Source: Bacillus sp. S/N-304-OC-R1
GTDB lineage: Bacteria; Bacillota; Bacilli; Bacillales; Cytobacillaceae
Reading direction: 5' to 3'
NCBI RefSeq assembly: GCF_019749375.1
Contig: NZ_JACWFE010000026.1
Location: forward strand, 1 to 64,000
Length of the DNA stretch: 64,000 nt
Positions 1-10,182 of the stretch are shown piece by piece. Each line of letters opens with the position of its first letter. The stretch's first letter is position 1. The position numbers were made by a program, and so were the translations under genes. Under the pieces are notes generated by a model. It was given only the letters and a program-made list of their open reading frames with translations, did no database searches and was not told where the DNA came from.

Positions 1-85
1 TTTTAAGTAAAAAGACTAAAACGTTGACGTTTCTGCTTTGTTTAGTTTTCAAAGAACTATTACGCCGTCCAAAGGCGACTTTATT
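1..85 (-). promoter_or_regulatory. rRNA operon leader with boxA
   Basis: Read on the minus strand, this stretch runs into a typical Bacillus rRNA leader. The antitermination boxA-like sequence TTCTTTGAAAACT lies at about 45-57 and is followed by the AAACAAAGCAGAAACGTCAACG motif characteristic of the region just before 16S rRNA. It lies directly downstream of two SigA-type promoters. The 16S gene itself should begin beyond the left edge; no rRNA body is visible here. Confidence 0.8.
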
Positions 86-114
86 AATATATCATTTCTC
101 AATCGCTAAGTCAA
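86..114 (-). promoter_or_regulatory. rRNA P2 promoter
   Basis: The minus strand reads TTGACT (114-109), a 17-bp spacer, then TATATT (91-86). It is followed by the rRNA leader. Tandem promoters of this type are standard for Bacillus rrn operons. Confidence 0.8.
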
Positions 115-162
115 TAACTTTTTCACTTCTAAAATATTACCTCGTTTAACGACTGTTTTTAT

Positions 163-191
163 ATAATAACACCTTACACTTTTTGAGTCAA
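163..191 (-). promoter_or_regulatory. rRNA P1 promoter
   Basis: The minus strand reads TTGACT (191-186), a 17-bp spacer, then TATTAT (168-163). It lies about 77 bp upstream of the second promoter, giving the usual tandem P1-P2 arrangement. Confidence 0.75.
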
Positions 192-240
192 CCCAAAATT
201 TAAGCTGTCTTTTTTCCACTTTATTAAATGCTCCTAACAA

Positions 241-271
241 TAAAAAACGGAGACCCTATTAGATCTCCGTT
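241..271 (-). terminator. Terminator of pbuG
   Basis: AACGGAGA and TCTCCGTT arms flank a short loop. On the minus strand a run of T follows directly after the pbuG stop codon. It separates pbuG from the rRNA promoters. Confidence 0.85.
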
Positions 272-278
272 CACTACA

Positions 279-1607
279 TTACTTTAAGAAAATGAAATAT
301 AAGACAAATATAACAAAGAAGAAATACATGATTGGATGAATATCTTTTGCACGTCCTTTTACAATCATTGTAATTGGATAAAAGATAAATCCAACTGCAA
401 TACCTGTTGCAATACTATAAGTAAGAGGCATCGCAACCATTGTAAAAAACGCTGGTACTGCAATCTCAAATTTCGACCAATCAATTTTTCCTAAAGATGA
501 AACCATCAATATCCCAACGATTATTAATGCAGGCGCTGTAACCGGTGCAGTAATAACTGATAATACTGGGAAGAAGAATAAAGAAAGAATAAATAGCGCT
601 GCAGTTACAAGTGATGCAAATCCCGTTCTTGCCCCAGCCGCAACCCCAGCAGTTGATTCTACAAAAGAAGTTACTGTTGATGTTCCAAGAATTGATCCAG
701 AAATAGTAGCAATTGAATCAGAAATCAATGCTTTACCTGCACGTGGTAATTTATTATCTTTTACAAATCCAGCTTGGTTCGCAACTGCAACTAAAGTTCC
801 TGCATTATCGAAGAAATCAACGAATAAAAACGTTAAGATGACTCCAAGCATTGTTGTTGTATAAAATGAACTGTCTCCAAAAGAAGAAAATAAAGCGCCA
901 AACGTTGGTTCAATACTTGGAACCTTGTCTACAATTTTATGAGGAACATCAATTAATCCGAAAATCATACCAACAATAGAAGTGATGATCATTCCATAAA
1001 ATACTCCGGCCTTGACACCCTTCACCATCAAGATAATCGTTACGATTAATCCAAAGATCGCTAATAGTGTATTACCGTTCGTAAAATCCCCTAAACCTAC
1101 AAGAGTAGCATCATTATTTACGATAATCCCAGCACTTTGCATTCCGATGAATGCGATAAATAATCCAATTCCCGCTCCAACCGCTAATTTCAGCTCAATT
1201 GGAATAGCATTTATTAATTTTTCACGAAGTCCTGTTAGTGTTAAAAGTAAGAAGAATACGCCTGAAATAAAAACTGCTGCAAGTGCATGCTGCCAAGGGC
1301 TTCCATTAACAAGTACTACCGTATAAGCAAAAAACGCATTAAGTCCAAGACCAGGCGCAAGACTCAAAGGATACCTTGCCACTAATCCCATAATAATCGA
1401 ACCAATAACAGCAGATAGAGCAGTAGCAACGAATACTGCACCATAATCCATTCTCAGCGCCTCTGGATAGTCTGTTACAGATTGAAGAGTTAGCGTCATT
1501 GGATTAACAACCAAAATATATGCCATCGCTAGAAATGTAGTGAAACCACCTAATATTTCACGGCGATAATTTGTTCCAAGTTCTTCAAACTGGAAATACT
1601 TTTTCAT
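279..1607 (-). CDS. pbuG: NCS2-family guanine/hypoxanthine permease PbuG
   Basis: A 442-residue polytopic membrane protein of the AzgA branch of the NCS2 nucleobase transporters, expected to import guanine and hypoxanthine by proton symport. It has about 12-14 hydrophobic segments and the conserved stretch around FDNAGTLVAVANQ. Length matches B. subtilis PbuG (about 440). The start is supported by AGGGGGAAG just upstream of ATG. A guanine-type purine riboswitch and terminator precede it, and guaA lies upstream, the B. subtilis order. Family and specificity follow from homology and riboswitch type; transport itself is inferred. Confidence 0.93.
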   Translation of the reverse strand: MKKYFQFEELGTNYRREILGGFTTFLAMAYILVVNPMTLTLQSVTDYPEALRMDYGAVFVATALSAVIGSIIMGLVARYPLSLAPGLGLNAFFAYTVVLVNGSPWQHALAAVFISGVFFLLLTLTGLREKLINAIPIELKLAVGAGIGLFIAFIGMQSAGIIVNNDATLVGLGDFTNGNTLLAIFGLIVTIILMVKGVKAGVFYGMIITSIVGMIFGLIDVPHKIVDKVPSIEPTFGALFSSFGDSSFYTTTMLGVILTFLFVDFFDNAGTLVAVANQAGFVKDNKLPRAGKALISDSIATISGSILGTSTVTSFVESTAGVAAGARTGFASLVTAALFILSLFFFPVLSVITAPVTAPALIIVGILMVSSLGKIDWSKFEIAVPAFFTMVAMPLTYSIATGIAVGFIFYPITMIVKGRAKDIHPIMYFFFVIFVLYFIFLK

Positions 1608-1652
1608 CTTTCTTCCCCCTAGAAGTTTGTTACTAGTTTTTTACTAACTAAA

Positions 1653-1685
1653 ACAAAAATACGCCCTAGCTGATAACTAGAGCGT
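1653..1685 (-). terminator. Riboswitch-controlled terminator of pbuG leader
   Basis: ACGCTCTAG pairs with CTAGGGCGT (one G-T wobble), followed on the minus strand by a T-rich run. It lies between the purine aptamer and the pbuG start, so it is the probable expression platform: purine binding should favour termination. Confidence 0.75.
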
Positions 1686-1775
1686 TGACGACAAAGTATG
1701 GGCCAATCATTAACAGAGGAAATAAAAAGTAAACATAAAAACAGTAATCAATCCTCGTATAAATGAAAGACACTT

Positions 1776-1849
1776 ACCTCGTAGTCAAGCTATTATCGGT
1801 AGCTCGGTAGAAACTTCTGGACCATATTTCCAGAATTATACGATGTAAA
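1776..1849 (-). promoter_or_regulatory. Purine riboswitch (guanine type), pbuG leader
   Basis: The minus strand shows the classic aptamer: TATAATTCTGG, ATATGG, the TTTCTACC core, the CCGATAAT loop and the closing GACTACG. The ligand-reading position in GACTACG is C, which by established rules gives guanine/hypoxanthine specificity rather than adenine. It would repress the permease when purines are plentiful. Confidence 0.93.
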
Positions 1850-1964
1850 AAACATATATTTAATTTACTTTTTTATTGTAACAGCAGGACAAAAGTCCGT
1901 CAATACAAAAAGCGAACATTTTCATGTTCACTTTTTGTATTGTTCGTATATTTTATGTTTTTCC

Positions 1965-3512
1965 TTATTCCCACTCAATTGTAGCAGGTGGCTTGCTTGT
2001 AATATCATACACAACGCGGTTAACATGACTAACTTCATTAACTATTCTTGATGAGATGACCTCAAGAACATCCCATGGAATTCTAGCCCAGTCTGAAGTC
2101 ATACCGTCAATTGAAGTAACGGCACGGATACCAATTGTGTAATCATAAGTACGGGCATCGCCCATAACCCCTACACTTCTGATGTTAGGCAACACAGTGA
2201 AATACTGCCAAATATCACGATCTAAGCCAGCTTTTTTAATTTCTTCACGCAAAATATAATCAGATTCACGAACAATTTCAAGCTTTTCATCCGTAATTTC
2301 TCCTAAAACACGGATTCCTAAGCCTGGGCCCGGGAATGGCTGTCTCCAAACAATTTCATCTGGAATTCCAAGCTCTGTTCCTAGTGCACGCACTTCATCT
2401 TTAAATAATGTGTTTAACGGCTCGATAAGCTTAAATTGCATATCCTCAGGAAGACCACCTACATTGTGATGAGACTTGATTGTTTGAGCAGTAGCTGTTC
2501 CACTTTCAATAATATCTGTGTAAAGAGTTCCTTGTGCTAAAAACTCAATGCCTTCAAGCTTTGCAGCTTCATCATCGAATACATAAATGAACTCATTACC
2601 AATAATTTTACGTTTTTGTTCTGGATCAGACACACCACTTAATTTATTTAAGAAGCGTTCTTGTGCATCTACTTTAATGACATTCATATGGAAGCCTTCA
2701 GCAAATGTTTTCATTACACCTTCTGCTTCCCCTTTGCGAAGCAAGCCATGATCAACGAAAATACATGTTAGCTGATCACCGATCGCTTTATGGATAAGAA
2801 CAGCAACAACCGAAGAATCAACACCGCCGCTCAATGCACAAAGAACTTTTTTATCGCCAACCAATTGACGAATCTTTTCCATTTCTACTTCAATAAAATT
2901 CCCCATTGACCAGTCGCCTTTGCACCCGCAAACACCGAATACGAAATTCTTCAAAATATCATTTCCGTAAACTGAATGAAGAACCTCTGGGTGGAATTGA
3001 ACTGCATACATCCCGCGCTCTTCATTGCTCATTGCAGCAATTGGACATGATGGATTCACTCCATCTACTGTAAATCCATTTGGAGCTTCGACTACTAAAT
3101 CTCCATGGCTCATCCAAACTGTTTGAACAGAAGGAAGATTAGCAAAAAGCTTTGATTCGTTTTCAATTTTCAGCTCAGCCTTACCATACTCACGGTTTTT
3201 GGCCTTTTCAACCTTACCGTCGAAATGCATAGTCATTAACTGCATTCCATAGCAAATTCCGAAAATAGGCAAACCAAGCTCGAAAATTTTCTCATCGCAA
3301 CGGAAAGCTCCCTCTTCATATACACTGTTCGGACCGCCAGAGAAAATAATCCCTTTCGGATTCATTTCCTTAATTTCCTCAGCTGTAATTGTATGAGGGT
3401 GTAATTCACTATACACACCAAATTCTCTAATTCTGCGTGTAATTAACTGATTGTACTGACTACCAAAATCTAATACAACGATCATTTCTTGTCCTTCTAG
3501 TTTCGCCGTCAA
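1965..3512 (-). CDS. guaA: GMP synthase (glutamine-hydrolysing)
   Basis: Converts XMP to GMP using glutamine and ATP, the last step of guanylate synthesis. The N-terminal class I amidotransferase shows FGICYGMQ (nucleophile Cys) and the VQFHPE histidine/glutamate pair. The PP-loop is at ALSGGVDSS, and the protein ends in the usual [10 protein letters not shown] chose the TTG at 3512 because GGGGTGA lies in front of it and it gives [10 protein letters not shown], aligning with the B. subtilis start. This is about 515 residues against the usual 513; ATG 3485 (506 aa) and ATG 3545 (526 aa) are alternatives. A guanine riboswitch and terminator precede it. Confidence 0.96.
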   Translation of the reverse strand: MTAKLEGQEMIVVLDFGSQYNQLITRRIREFGVYSELHPHTITAEEIKEMNPKGIIFSGGPNSVYEEGAFRCDEKIFELGLPIFGICYGMQLMTMHFDGKVEKAKNREYGKAELKIENESKLFANLPSVQTVWMSHGDLVVEAPNGFTVDGVNPSCPIAAMSNEERGMYAVQFHPEVLHSVYGNDILKNFVFGVCGCKGDWSMGNFIEVEMEKIRQLVGDKKVLCALSGGVDSSVVAVLIHKAIGDQLTCIFVDHGLLRKGEAEGVMKTFAEGFHMNVIKVDAQERFLNKLSGVSDPEQKRKIIGNEFIYVFDDEAAKLEGIEFLAQGTLYTDIIESGTATAQTIKSHHNVGGLPEDMQFKLIEPLNTLFKDEVRALGTELGIPDEIVWRQPFPGPGLGIRVLGEITDEKLEIVRESDYILREEIKKAGLDRDIWQYFTVLPNIRSVGVMGDARTYDYTIGIRAVTSIDGMTSDWARIPWDVLEVISSRIVNEVSHVNRVVYDITSKPPATIEWE

Positions 3513-3621
3513 GCTGTTCACCCCATTAGTTAAATTAAACACCATTTAATATGAATAGTGTTCTCTATTACATAAAAATTAACGCAAATACAATTTATAA
3601 AACGATGCAGCAATAAAAAAT

Positions 3622-3673
3622 AAAAAACCAGAATCTGCTCCCCCGAAATTGGCGAAGGCAGACATTCTGGTTT
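3622..3673 (-). terminator. Riboswitch-controlled terminator of guaA leader
   Basis: AAACCAGAATGTCTGCC pairs with a matching arm across a GC-rich loop and is followed by T-rich sequence on the minus strand. It sits between the aptamer and guaA. Part of the stem (GAAGGCAG) overlaps bases repeated in aptamer P1, consistent with a switch. Confidence 0.85.
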
Positions 3674-3703
3674 CAAAAAACACGAAAAAGCATAGAAATA
3701 TCT

Positions 3704-3777
3704 GCCTTCATAGTCAAATCATTTACGGTGATCTGGTAGAGACTTTCGAACCATATTATCGAGGATATATGAAGGTT
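3704..3777 (-). promoter_or_regulatory. Purine riboswitch (guanine type), guaA leader
   Basis: The minus strand shows ACCTTCATATA, ATATGG, TCTCTACC, CCGTAAAT and GACTATGAAGG closing the P1 stem. C at the ligand-pairing position predicts guanine sensing. It governs guaA through the terminator at 3622-3673. Confidence 0.93.
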
Positions 3778-3863
3778 TACATTCAATTTTTTTATTCTTG
3801 AGTAACTCCAAAATATTTGTCGCAGATTAATGAACCTATTGTATCAACAGATTATTTTTTCGG

Positions 3864-6077
3864 TCAAGCTATTGTTTTTTTAATTAAATTTTCCCACAAT
3901 TCTTTCGTTTCTTTCCAGCTGCCTTCTGCGATTTCCCCTCGATAGAGTAACTTTTCATAACGTGCAGTTAATCGGCTCATTTCACTTGTAGAGAAGAAAC
4001 GATCAACGTATTGCGCATAGTCACGGAGAGTTTGTCCTTCCTTCCGATGTAAACCATAGCGCTGCAGCTCACCTAGTAAAAGCATATAAGCCTTTGGAAA
4101 ATTATCGTCCTTTCTTGTCCATTTAAATCTTAATGCTAAGTAATACGGAAGCCATTTGCCACGAGAACGGTAAACAAGGCTGACTACTAGAGCTATTGTG
4201 ATAATTGACCCTAAAACCCACCTCCATGTTTTTCCAACGAATCCTTTAACAGACTGAGTAAGCTGTTTGAACGAAAACGATGAAGCCGCTTTTTCTGTTT
4301 TTTCCTCGGCAAGTTCCGGCTTTTCTTGTTCTTCCGGTTTTGGCTGATTCGTTTGAGTTTGAGTATTCGTTTGTGATGGCTGATCAAAATTAAACTGAAC
4401 ATTATTCGAGAAGCCTTGAGTAGGCTCAAACGGAACCCATCCTATATTCGGGAAATACACTTCTACCCATGAATGAGCATTATTATTCGTAACTTCAAAA
4501 ATCCGGCGGCTATTTTCGCCTAGCCCTTTAAAATCACCCTCCGTATACCCTTTTACCCATCTTGCCGGTATACCAAGCGATCTAACAAGCACAACCATAG
4601 AAGAAGAGAAGTTGTCGCAATACCCGCGTTTTGTATCAAACAGGAACTGATCCACATAATCATCCTCAGCACTTGGGACAGCTACATCTTTTTGATCATA
4701 TACATAACCATTCTTTTTAAAATATGACTCAATCTCCCGTACTTGTTCAAACCAGGTTTTCTTGCCCTCTGTAATGGACAGCGCTAATTCTCGGACCCTT
4801 AAAGGAAGATCATTAGGCAGCTGTGTATATCTATGAACGAAATCATTACTGAGCAAATTTCCCCCTTCAGAACTAGCTTCCATGAGAGCCGTCACACTAT
4901 ATTTAGGCACATCATACACAACCGAATAGTTTAAAAACGCAACTGGCCTTCCGTCTGAAAATGTATTAATTTTTTCGGTGATATTTTCTATTTCGAAAGA
5001 ACTCCAAGTATATAAAGGCGTCTCGACTTTTTTAATACCTAGAGGATAGACAATATGACGATAGTCCATTAATGAATTAATATTGGCCGTTTCTTCAGCC
5101 TTTTTGATACCTTCACTATCTAGAAAAGATGTAATTGGTACCTCATCCTCTGGACGAAATGAAGTCATTACGTCTCTAGGACCGGAAGTAACCCATCCTT
5201 TTCCGGTATACACATCCTTTGTTTCTACCTTCCAATATTGTCGTGATTCAACTTCTGCACGAAACACAAGCTGATTATCACCGACAAATGGGCCGCCAAG
5301 CTCAGAATCGTCCAGGCCATAGCCAATCTTTTGGACCCCTCCACCCTCATTTCCGCTTCCATTTGCATACGATTTAATAAACGGAACAGGGTCTGGCCAT
5401 ATTGGTCCAGCCTTAGGTGCTGCAAATCCAAAGGACACACTGATGACAATCATGACAATAAGCGGTGTTAGCCATTTACGGGAAAGCCCAGACTTTCTTT
5501 GGATGGCTTCATTGTCTGTAAGTCTATAAAAAGTAAGCATCCCTAAGATCGCAAATCCGGAAATAATCGTTCTGACAATGGCTGCTCCTGCTTCATAAGT
5601 ACTAAACGTGTCCAGTACTGTAATATAGACTAAAGTCATAAAAAAGAAGATGAACATTTGTCTTCTTGCGATGAGCCAATATTGGATTAAATACGTCATT
5701 AGCCAAAGTAGGACAAAAAACAGGAAGCTTCTAAATAAATTAGTTAAACTTGACCAGTCCTGTGCCGCCAGCATCTGAAGGTTTTTCCAAAAATCTGCTA
5801 TAAAGTCACCTATCCATTTTGTTTGAAAAAAAGGACCTTCAAAATATAAGAAATGCAATAAATAAATCATTAACAGCCATTTAACGGAACCGCTGATTAA
5901 CATTCGTGTTCCAAAAAAGGAAAATAACAAACATACTGCGCTAAAAATGAGAAATACCCATATATAAGATGTATCAGTTAATTGTTCAACTGGCCTGATC
6001 CACTCCCATAGGAGAAGGAATCCTAATGTATATAGCAAGAATGTTGCTAAATCCTTTTGACCTTTTTGAATTCTCAC
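3864..6077 (-). CDS. yebA: Membrane transglutaminase-like protein YebA
   Basis: A 737-residue membrane protein. About six N-terminal hydrophobic segments (to residue ~220) are followed by an extracellular region with a transglutaminase/protease-like fold and a single C-terminal segment near 630. The catalytic triad is visible: Cys in GYCDNFS (~486), His in AHSWVEVYF (~533) and an acidic residue in PFEPTQGF (~549). It overlaps yeaD by 4 bp and follows the B. subtilis order yeaC-yeaD-yebA-guaA. DUF58, MoxR ATPase and transglutaminase genes are widely co-transcribed, suggesting one envelope-associated complex. The substrate is unknown. Confidence 0.88.
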   Translation of the reverse strand: MRIQKGQKDLATFLLYTLGFLLLWEWIRPVEQLTDTSYIWVFLIFSAVCLLFSFFGTRMLISGSVKWLLMIYLLHFLYFEGPFFQTKWIGDFIADFWKNLQMLAAQDWSSLTNLFRSFLFFVLLWLMTYLIQYWLIARRQMFIFFFMTLVYITVLDTFSTYEAGAAIVRTIISGFAILGMLTFYRLTDNEAIQRKSGLSRKWLTPLIVMIVISVSFGFAAPKAGPIWPDPVPFIKSYANGSGNEGGGVQKIGYGLDDSELGGPFVGDNQLVFRAEVESRQYWKVETKDVYTGKGWVTSGPRDVMTSFRPEDEVPITSFLDSEGIKKAEETANINSLMDYRHIVYPLGIKKVETPLYTWSSFEIENITEKINTFSDGRPVAFLNYSVVYDVPKYSVTALMEASSEGGNLLSNDFVHRYTQLPNDLPLRVRELALSITEGKKTWFEQVREIESYFKKNGYVYDQKDVAVPSAEDDYVDQFLFDTKRGYCDNFSSSMVVLVRSLGIPARWVKGYTEGDFKGLGENSRRIFEVTNNNAHSWVEVYFPNIGWVPFEPTQGFSNNVQFNFDQPSQTNTQTQTNQPKPEEQEKPELAEEKTEKAASSFSFKQLTQSVKGFVGKTWRWVLGSIITIALVVSLVYRSRGKWLPYYLALRFKWTRKDDNFPKAYMLLLGELQRYGLHRKEGQTLRDYAQYVDRFFSTSEMSRLTARYEKLLYRGEIAEGSWKETKELWENLIKKTIA

Positions 6078-7288
6078 GCTCGAGCCACCTCCGAAAAGAC
6101 AGCCTTAAAGTTACCATTGTGAACTAAAACAACCCGAACCCCTCTTGCATTTGCAGCAGACTTAAGTGACAGTTCATTTTGCGAAAGTGATTCCATTTCG
6201 TTTTTTATGATAAAAATGGTCACCGTGCCGCTTTTTGAAATGAGTAACCCCGCTTTTTCAATCACATTTCTCGTCAGCTGTGAGGTGATTAGCATTAAAG
6301 TGTTTTTCTGCAGCTGAAACCCTTCTGCTTCTAGCACACGATCAATCGAAACAGGACTATTATCTCTTACTTTCGCCAAATGATAGAATAATTGCATCAT
6401 CTGTTTCTCCCCGCCTCTAATCGGTATGGAGATTCTCTCAGCTGAAGAAGAAAGAAAACCTACCTGAGCACCTTTCTGGAGAATTGCTCTAGCAAGGGAA
6501 GCAGAAAAGGAAACAATCGCTTCAAAACTGCTGCTTGGTGCACAATCCATTAAGATAAATACATCATGGGATTGTCTTTGCTCGAATTCCTTTGTCATAA
6601 TATCGTTTCGCTTCGCTGTAGCCTTCCAGTTTATCCATGAAAAACGGTCTCCAGGCTGATACTCCCTAATCCCAATGGCCATAGAAGTATCCCTTTGTAC
6701 TCGCTCCTTTGAAGCTGTCATTCCCTGGTCATAATGATTATCAAATGGCCTGTAAATCAGATCTTCATAAGCTGGATAGACCATGATTTTTTGATTCGTT
6801 TGGAAATGGATTTCTTTTTCAATTAAGCCAAGCGGATCACCAGTTTTCAGCCGTATCGTGGGAAAATGATGTTCTCCCCTTAATAACCCATGAATTTCAA
6901 ATTCCAAAACCATTTCCTTCTTAAACCATGGAAACAAGAATGATTTAGCCCTGTTTCTTTCTTGGGCATAACGAAGCTGATCACTCAGACAATCCTCGAT
7001 TAATAAATAGAATAAAGGGAAGGACGTCCTCCTTTTCAGCCTAATTTCTACCTTTAATGTTTCACCGGCATTGTATTCATGCTTCTGAAAAACTCGCGTT
7101 GCCTCGAATTGATTCAAACTATAAAGGGAAAGAATTAAAGCATAAATCGCAAACGGAAGAAAGCTGTAAAATAAAAACCAGCTGACAAACCCACCTTGGA
7201 ACATTGCGTACGAAAAGGTAATAATAATCAAGAGATACAAAACGATGAGTTTCCATACCTTTTTAAATGTAGATTTTAAACCTTTCAT
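6074..7288 (-). CDS. yeaD: DUF58 (VWA-like) protein YeaD
   Basis: A 404-residue protein with two hydrophobic segments near the N-terminus (residues ~13-65) and a DUF58 domain. The hallmark motif GDRFSWINWKATAKR is near residue 215 and a VWA-like FILMDCAPSSS stretch near 245. It overlaps yebA by 4 bp and lies 1 bp after yeaC, so the three are one operon. The family is typically paired with MoxR ATPases; the exact role is not established. Confidence 0.88.
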   Translation of the reverse strand: MKGLKSTFKKVWKLIVLYLLIIITFSYAMFQGGFVSWFLFYSFLPFAIYALILSLYSLNQFEATRVFQKHEYNAGETLKVEIRLKRRTSFPLFYLLIEDCLSDQLRYAQERNRAKSFLFPWFKKEMVLEFEIHGLLRGEHHFPTIRLKTGDPLGLIEKEIHFQTNQKIMVYPAYEDLIYRPFDNHYDQGMTASKERVQRDTSMAIGIREYQPGDRFSWINWKATAKRNDIMTKEFEQRQSHDVFILMDCAPSSSFEAIVSFSASLARAILQKGAQVGFLSSSAERISIPIRGGEKQMMQLFYHLAKVRDNSPVSIDRVLEAEGFQLQKNTLMLITSQLTRNVIEKAGLLISKSGTVTIFIIKNEMESLSQNELSLKSAANARGVRVVLVHNGNFKAVFSEVARA

Positions 7289-7289
7289 T

Positions 7290-8246
7290 CTACTTCACAA
7301 GCCTTTTAACAGGTACTGGAGTCCTTGCGATCACGCGATCGACTACTTCATCAGCTGTAATTCCTTCAAACTTTGCCTCTGATTTTAAAATAATCCGGTG
7401 AGCGAATACAGCCTGAGCCAAATATTGAATATCATCTGGAAGAACATAATCTCTTCCATACATAAATGCGTACGCCTGCGCTGCCTTCATTAAAGCTAGT
7501 GATCCCCTTGGACTGACTCCTAAATAAACATTTTCATGAGTTCTAGTCCGGTTTGCAAGATCAACAATATACCGTTTAATCGTGTCATCCACATGAACTT
7601 CTTTAATTTTTTCCTGTAACTCTCTAAGTTCCATTAAATCAATAACAGGCTCCAGCTCGTCAATAGGTCTAGCTCTTTGCGCCCGGTTTAATACTTCAAT
7701 TTCTTCCGCCATATCTGGATAGCCCATCTTCATTTTTAATAAAAATCGGTCTAATTGAGCTTCAGGTAGAGGATAAGTGCCTTCGTATTCAATTGGGTTT
7801 TGAGTAGCCATAACGAAAAACGGCTTATCAAGCTTATGAGTCACACCATCAATGGTGACACTGCTCTCTTCCATTCCCTCTAGCAATGCAGATTGGGTTT
7901 TCGGTGAAGTACGGTTAATTTCATCGGCGAGAATGATATTCCCCATTATTGGGCCTGGTCTAAATTGAAACTCCATTTCCTTCGGATTATATATAGAAAC
8001 ACCCGTTACATCTGATGGCAGCAGGTCCGGTGTGAATTGAATTCTTCTAAAATTAGCCCCGACAGATTTTGCAAGGGATCGTACCATCATCGTCTTTCCA
8101 ACACCTGGTACGTCTTCTAATAGAACATGCCCTTCAGCAAGCAAGGCAATTAAGCTTAATTCTGCCACATTGCGCTTGCCGATCATAACCTTTTCAATAT
8201 TCTCCAAAACTTTCTCTATCGTATGATGCATGTATTCACGAGTCAT
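7290..8246 (-). CDS. yeaC: MoxR-family AAA+ ATPase YeaC
   Basis: MoxR AAA+ ATPase, first gene of the yeaC-yeaD-yebA operon. Walker A is VPGVGKT, Walker B is LADEINR, and the sensor MATQNPIEYEGTYPLPEAQLDRF block is intact. I placed the start at ATG 8246 because AGGAGG lies five bases upstream. This gives 318 residues, close to the usual 320; an open frame extends to 8333 but has no comparable ribosome site. It probably remodels or activates the VWA/DUF58 partner. Confidence 0.9.
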   Translation of the reverse strand: MTREYMHHTIEKVLENIEKVMIGKRNVAELSLIALLAEGHVLLEDVPGVGKTMMVRSLAKSVGANFRRIQFTPDLLPSDVTGVSIYNPKEMEFQFRPGPIMGNIILADEINRTSPKTQSALLEGMEESSVTIDGVTHKLDKPFFVMATQNPIEYEGTYPLPEAQLDRFLLKMKMGYPDMAEEIEVLNRAQRARPIDELEPVIDLMELRELQEKIKEVHVDDTIKRYIVDLANRTRTHENVYLGVSPRGSLALMKAAQAYAFMYGRDYVLPDDIQYLAQAVFAHRIILKSEAKFEGITADEVVDRVIARTPVPVKRLVK

Positions 8247-8597
8247 ATTTTCCTCCTGTAAATAGTTTAATAGATTGTTTATGTTTAATTTTTCCATATA
8301 CCTATCGTTAATTAATTCGATAAATTTTGTCAAATACCTGTAATATTCTTCTATCTTTTGATGTTAATAACATGGAATGCTTATGAAGGAGATCTAGTTG
8401 AGAAGAAAAAAACAATTTTTGCAGATAAAAAAGTTATATATGCAATTACATTTGAGCACCTATCCAATCCATTTACATATGTCTAAGTACTTAGAAATGC
8501 GATGATATTAATATTCTCATTTATAGACAAATCTGTAAATAAAAAAGGCGTGGAGTTTACCTATATTTTCCATTTGTAATTAAGATGCAAGCCCCTA
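8247..8597. other. Intergenic region, yea operon upstream
   Basis: About 350 bp, AT-rich. It must contain the promoter of the yeaC operon, but I could not identify a convincing -35/-10 pair. I see no other gene or repeat in it. Confidence 0.4.
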
Positions 8598-8634
8598 TAA
8601 AAATAGAATCTCCGAATATTCCATTCAGAGATTC
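8598..8634 (-). terminator. Terminator of VWA lipoprotein gene
   Basis: GAATCTC and GAGATTC arms separated by 14 bases, followed on the minus strand by TATTTTTATA. It lies about 100 bp after the end of the VWA gene. Confidence 0.65.
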
Positions 8635-8737
8635 CATTGTCCATCTACTATTTTTCCAAATGAATAGATCTTTCTTCTCTTTCAAGAGTGACTGTTGGCA
8701 ATTCTACCCTTATTGCATTTCTGCCTCCTAAAGAAAT

Positions 8738-10182
8738 CTATTTTTTGCTCTCCTCACGAAGTTTTTCCATTCGTTCGGCCCAATCATTAATTTTATTATC
8801 GATTCTATTAACCTCGTTATCAATTTCGTTAAGTTTTTGCTGTTTTAATTGTACATTGACTTGTTCCAGCTTTTCTTTTTGCTCCTCGATCATTTTAACT
8901 AACTTATCTTTTTGTTCTTCACTAATCATTTTTTCTATATACATCACATCAATGGCATCTCTAAATCTTCCTTGTTCTACATTAATCGCATAAGAAATTC
9001 TCTGTGACATTTTTTCAACATCCATTTGCTGCCAAAGAATCGCAAATGTTCCTTTAGGCGAAGACCATTGCTTGCTAATAATGTCAAGGAAGCCAGGCGG
9101 GATCCATTTCTGAATAACGGTATTCTTTAGCTCTTCTGTGTTTTTCGCAGAAAAATATTCACCATTCCCTGCCTCTGCTACTGCTTTTAATTGGTTCTCT
9201 TGCTTTGCATCCACATCGAAACCAATAATATTCACCTTACGATTCTCTCGACCTTCCACAAATCGCTTCGCCTCTTCAACCGGATTCCCATCACATATTT
9301 CCGCTCCGTCACTTACAATATACAGTGTGATATCCCCATCAATGGACTGGCTTACTCTATTCGCTTTTTGAATAGCACCTGCTAGAGGCGTCCATCCTTT
9401 TGCCTCAACACCATCAACCGCTTTAAAAAAGGATTCTTCGTTATATTTTTGCAAAGGATATACCTCATCAATTTTCGAGCAGGATAATTGTTTATCCTTG
9501 TTTTCCTGTGATCCGGCATGTCCATAAACATAGAGAGAAACATCACTTGTTGCACCAATGGTTTTGGCAAAGCTTCGAACAGCACTTTTGGCAATTTTCA
9601 TCTTTTGTTCCCCATCTACATTTAGAAGCATACTGGAGCTGGCATCTAACATGATAATTGCTTTTTTAGCAGCTTTTTCCTGTGTTGCCGATTGCTCTGT
9701 TGCTTCCTCAGGCTCAGGCAAGTATGGTTCATCAAACTGCGGCTTAAACGTCATCAATTGCTGGACTACATCCTTATAAGCGCTGTTTCCTAAATAATAG
9801 ATGAGCGATTTAAAAAGAATCTCTGTATCTTTGGTTTCATTTGTCGTTTCCTGCAAATGAACGGTCAATTCATCTTTAATTTCTTTCAGCGAGTTTATAC
9901 TTGGCCAAGAGGCAGTTTCTTTATCATATGTAAACTCTTTCGTTAATTGACCTGAGTTGAATTAGCTAAATCTTCAAGTGTTTCTGGAATTTTCAGGGAT
10001 TCAATTTCCGTTAGGGACACCTCCCCCTTTACTTCCACCTCTTTATGTTCTTCTTCCTTTTCTTTCTCTTGCGGTACTGTCTCATTTTCTACTTCTGGTG
10101 TTTCCTCGCTTACCTCTTTTTTGTCGGAACACCCAGTAAGGAATAATAATAAAACACTAAACAATGCTATGGTCCGTTTCAA
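8738..10182 (-). pseudogene. VWA-domain lipoprotein, frameshifted
   Basis: Two frames together make one protein. 10182-9943 encodes a lipoprotein signal (MKRTIALFSVLLLFLTGCS) and an acidic linker, then stops. The other frame, open from about 9957 down to 8738, encodes a VWA domain with MIDAS residues DASSS, GWTPL and VSDGAE, then a long charged coiled coil. The paralogue at 14980-16389 is a single frame with the same layout, so a one-base shift near 9945-9960 seems to have broken this gene. No slippery heptamer is evident, so programmed shifting is unlikely; a sequencing error is possible. A TTG at 9868 could still start a cytoplasmic 376-residue product. Confidence 0.75.

Noticed and set aside
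1012-1326. A 104-codon plus-strand frame inside pbuG
   Set aside because: Antisense shadow of a well-conserved permease gene, no ribosome site.
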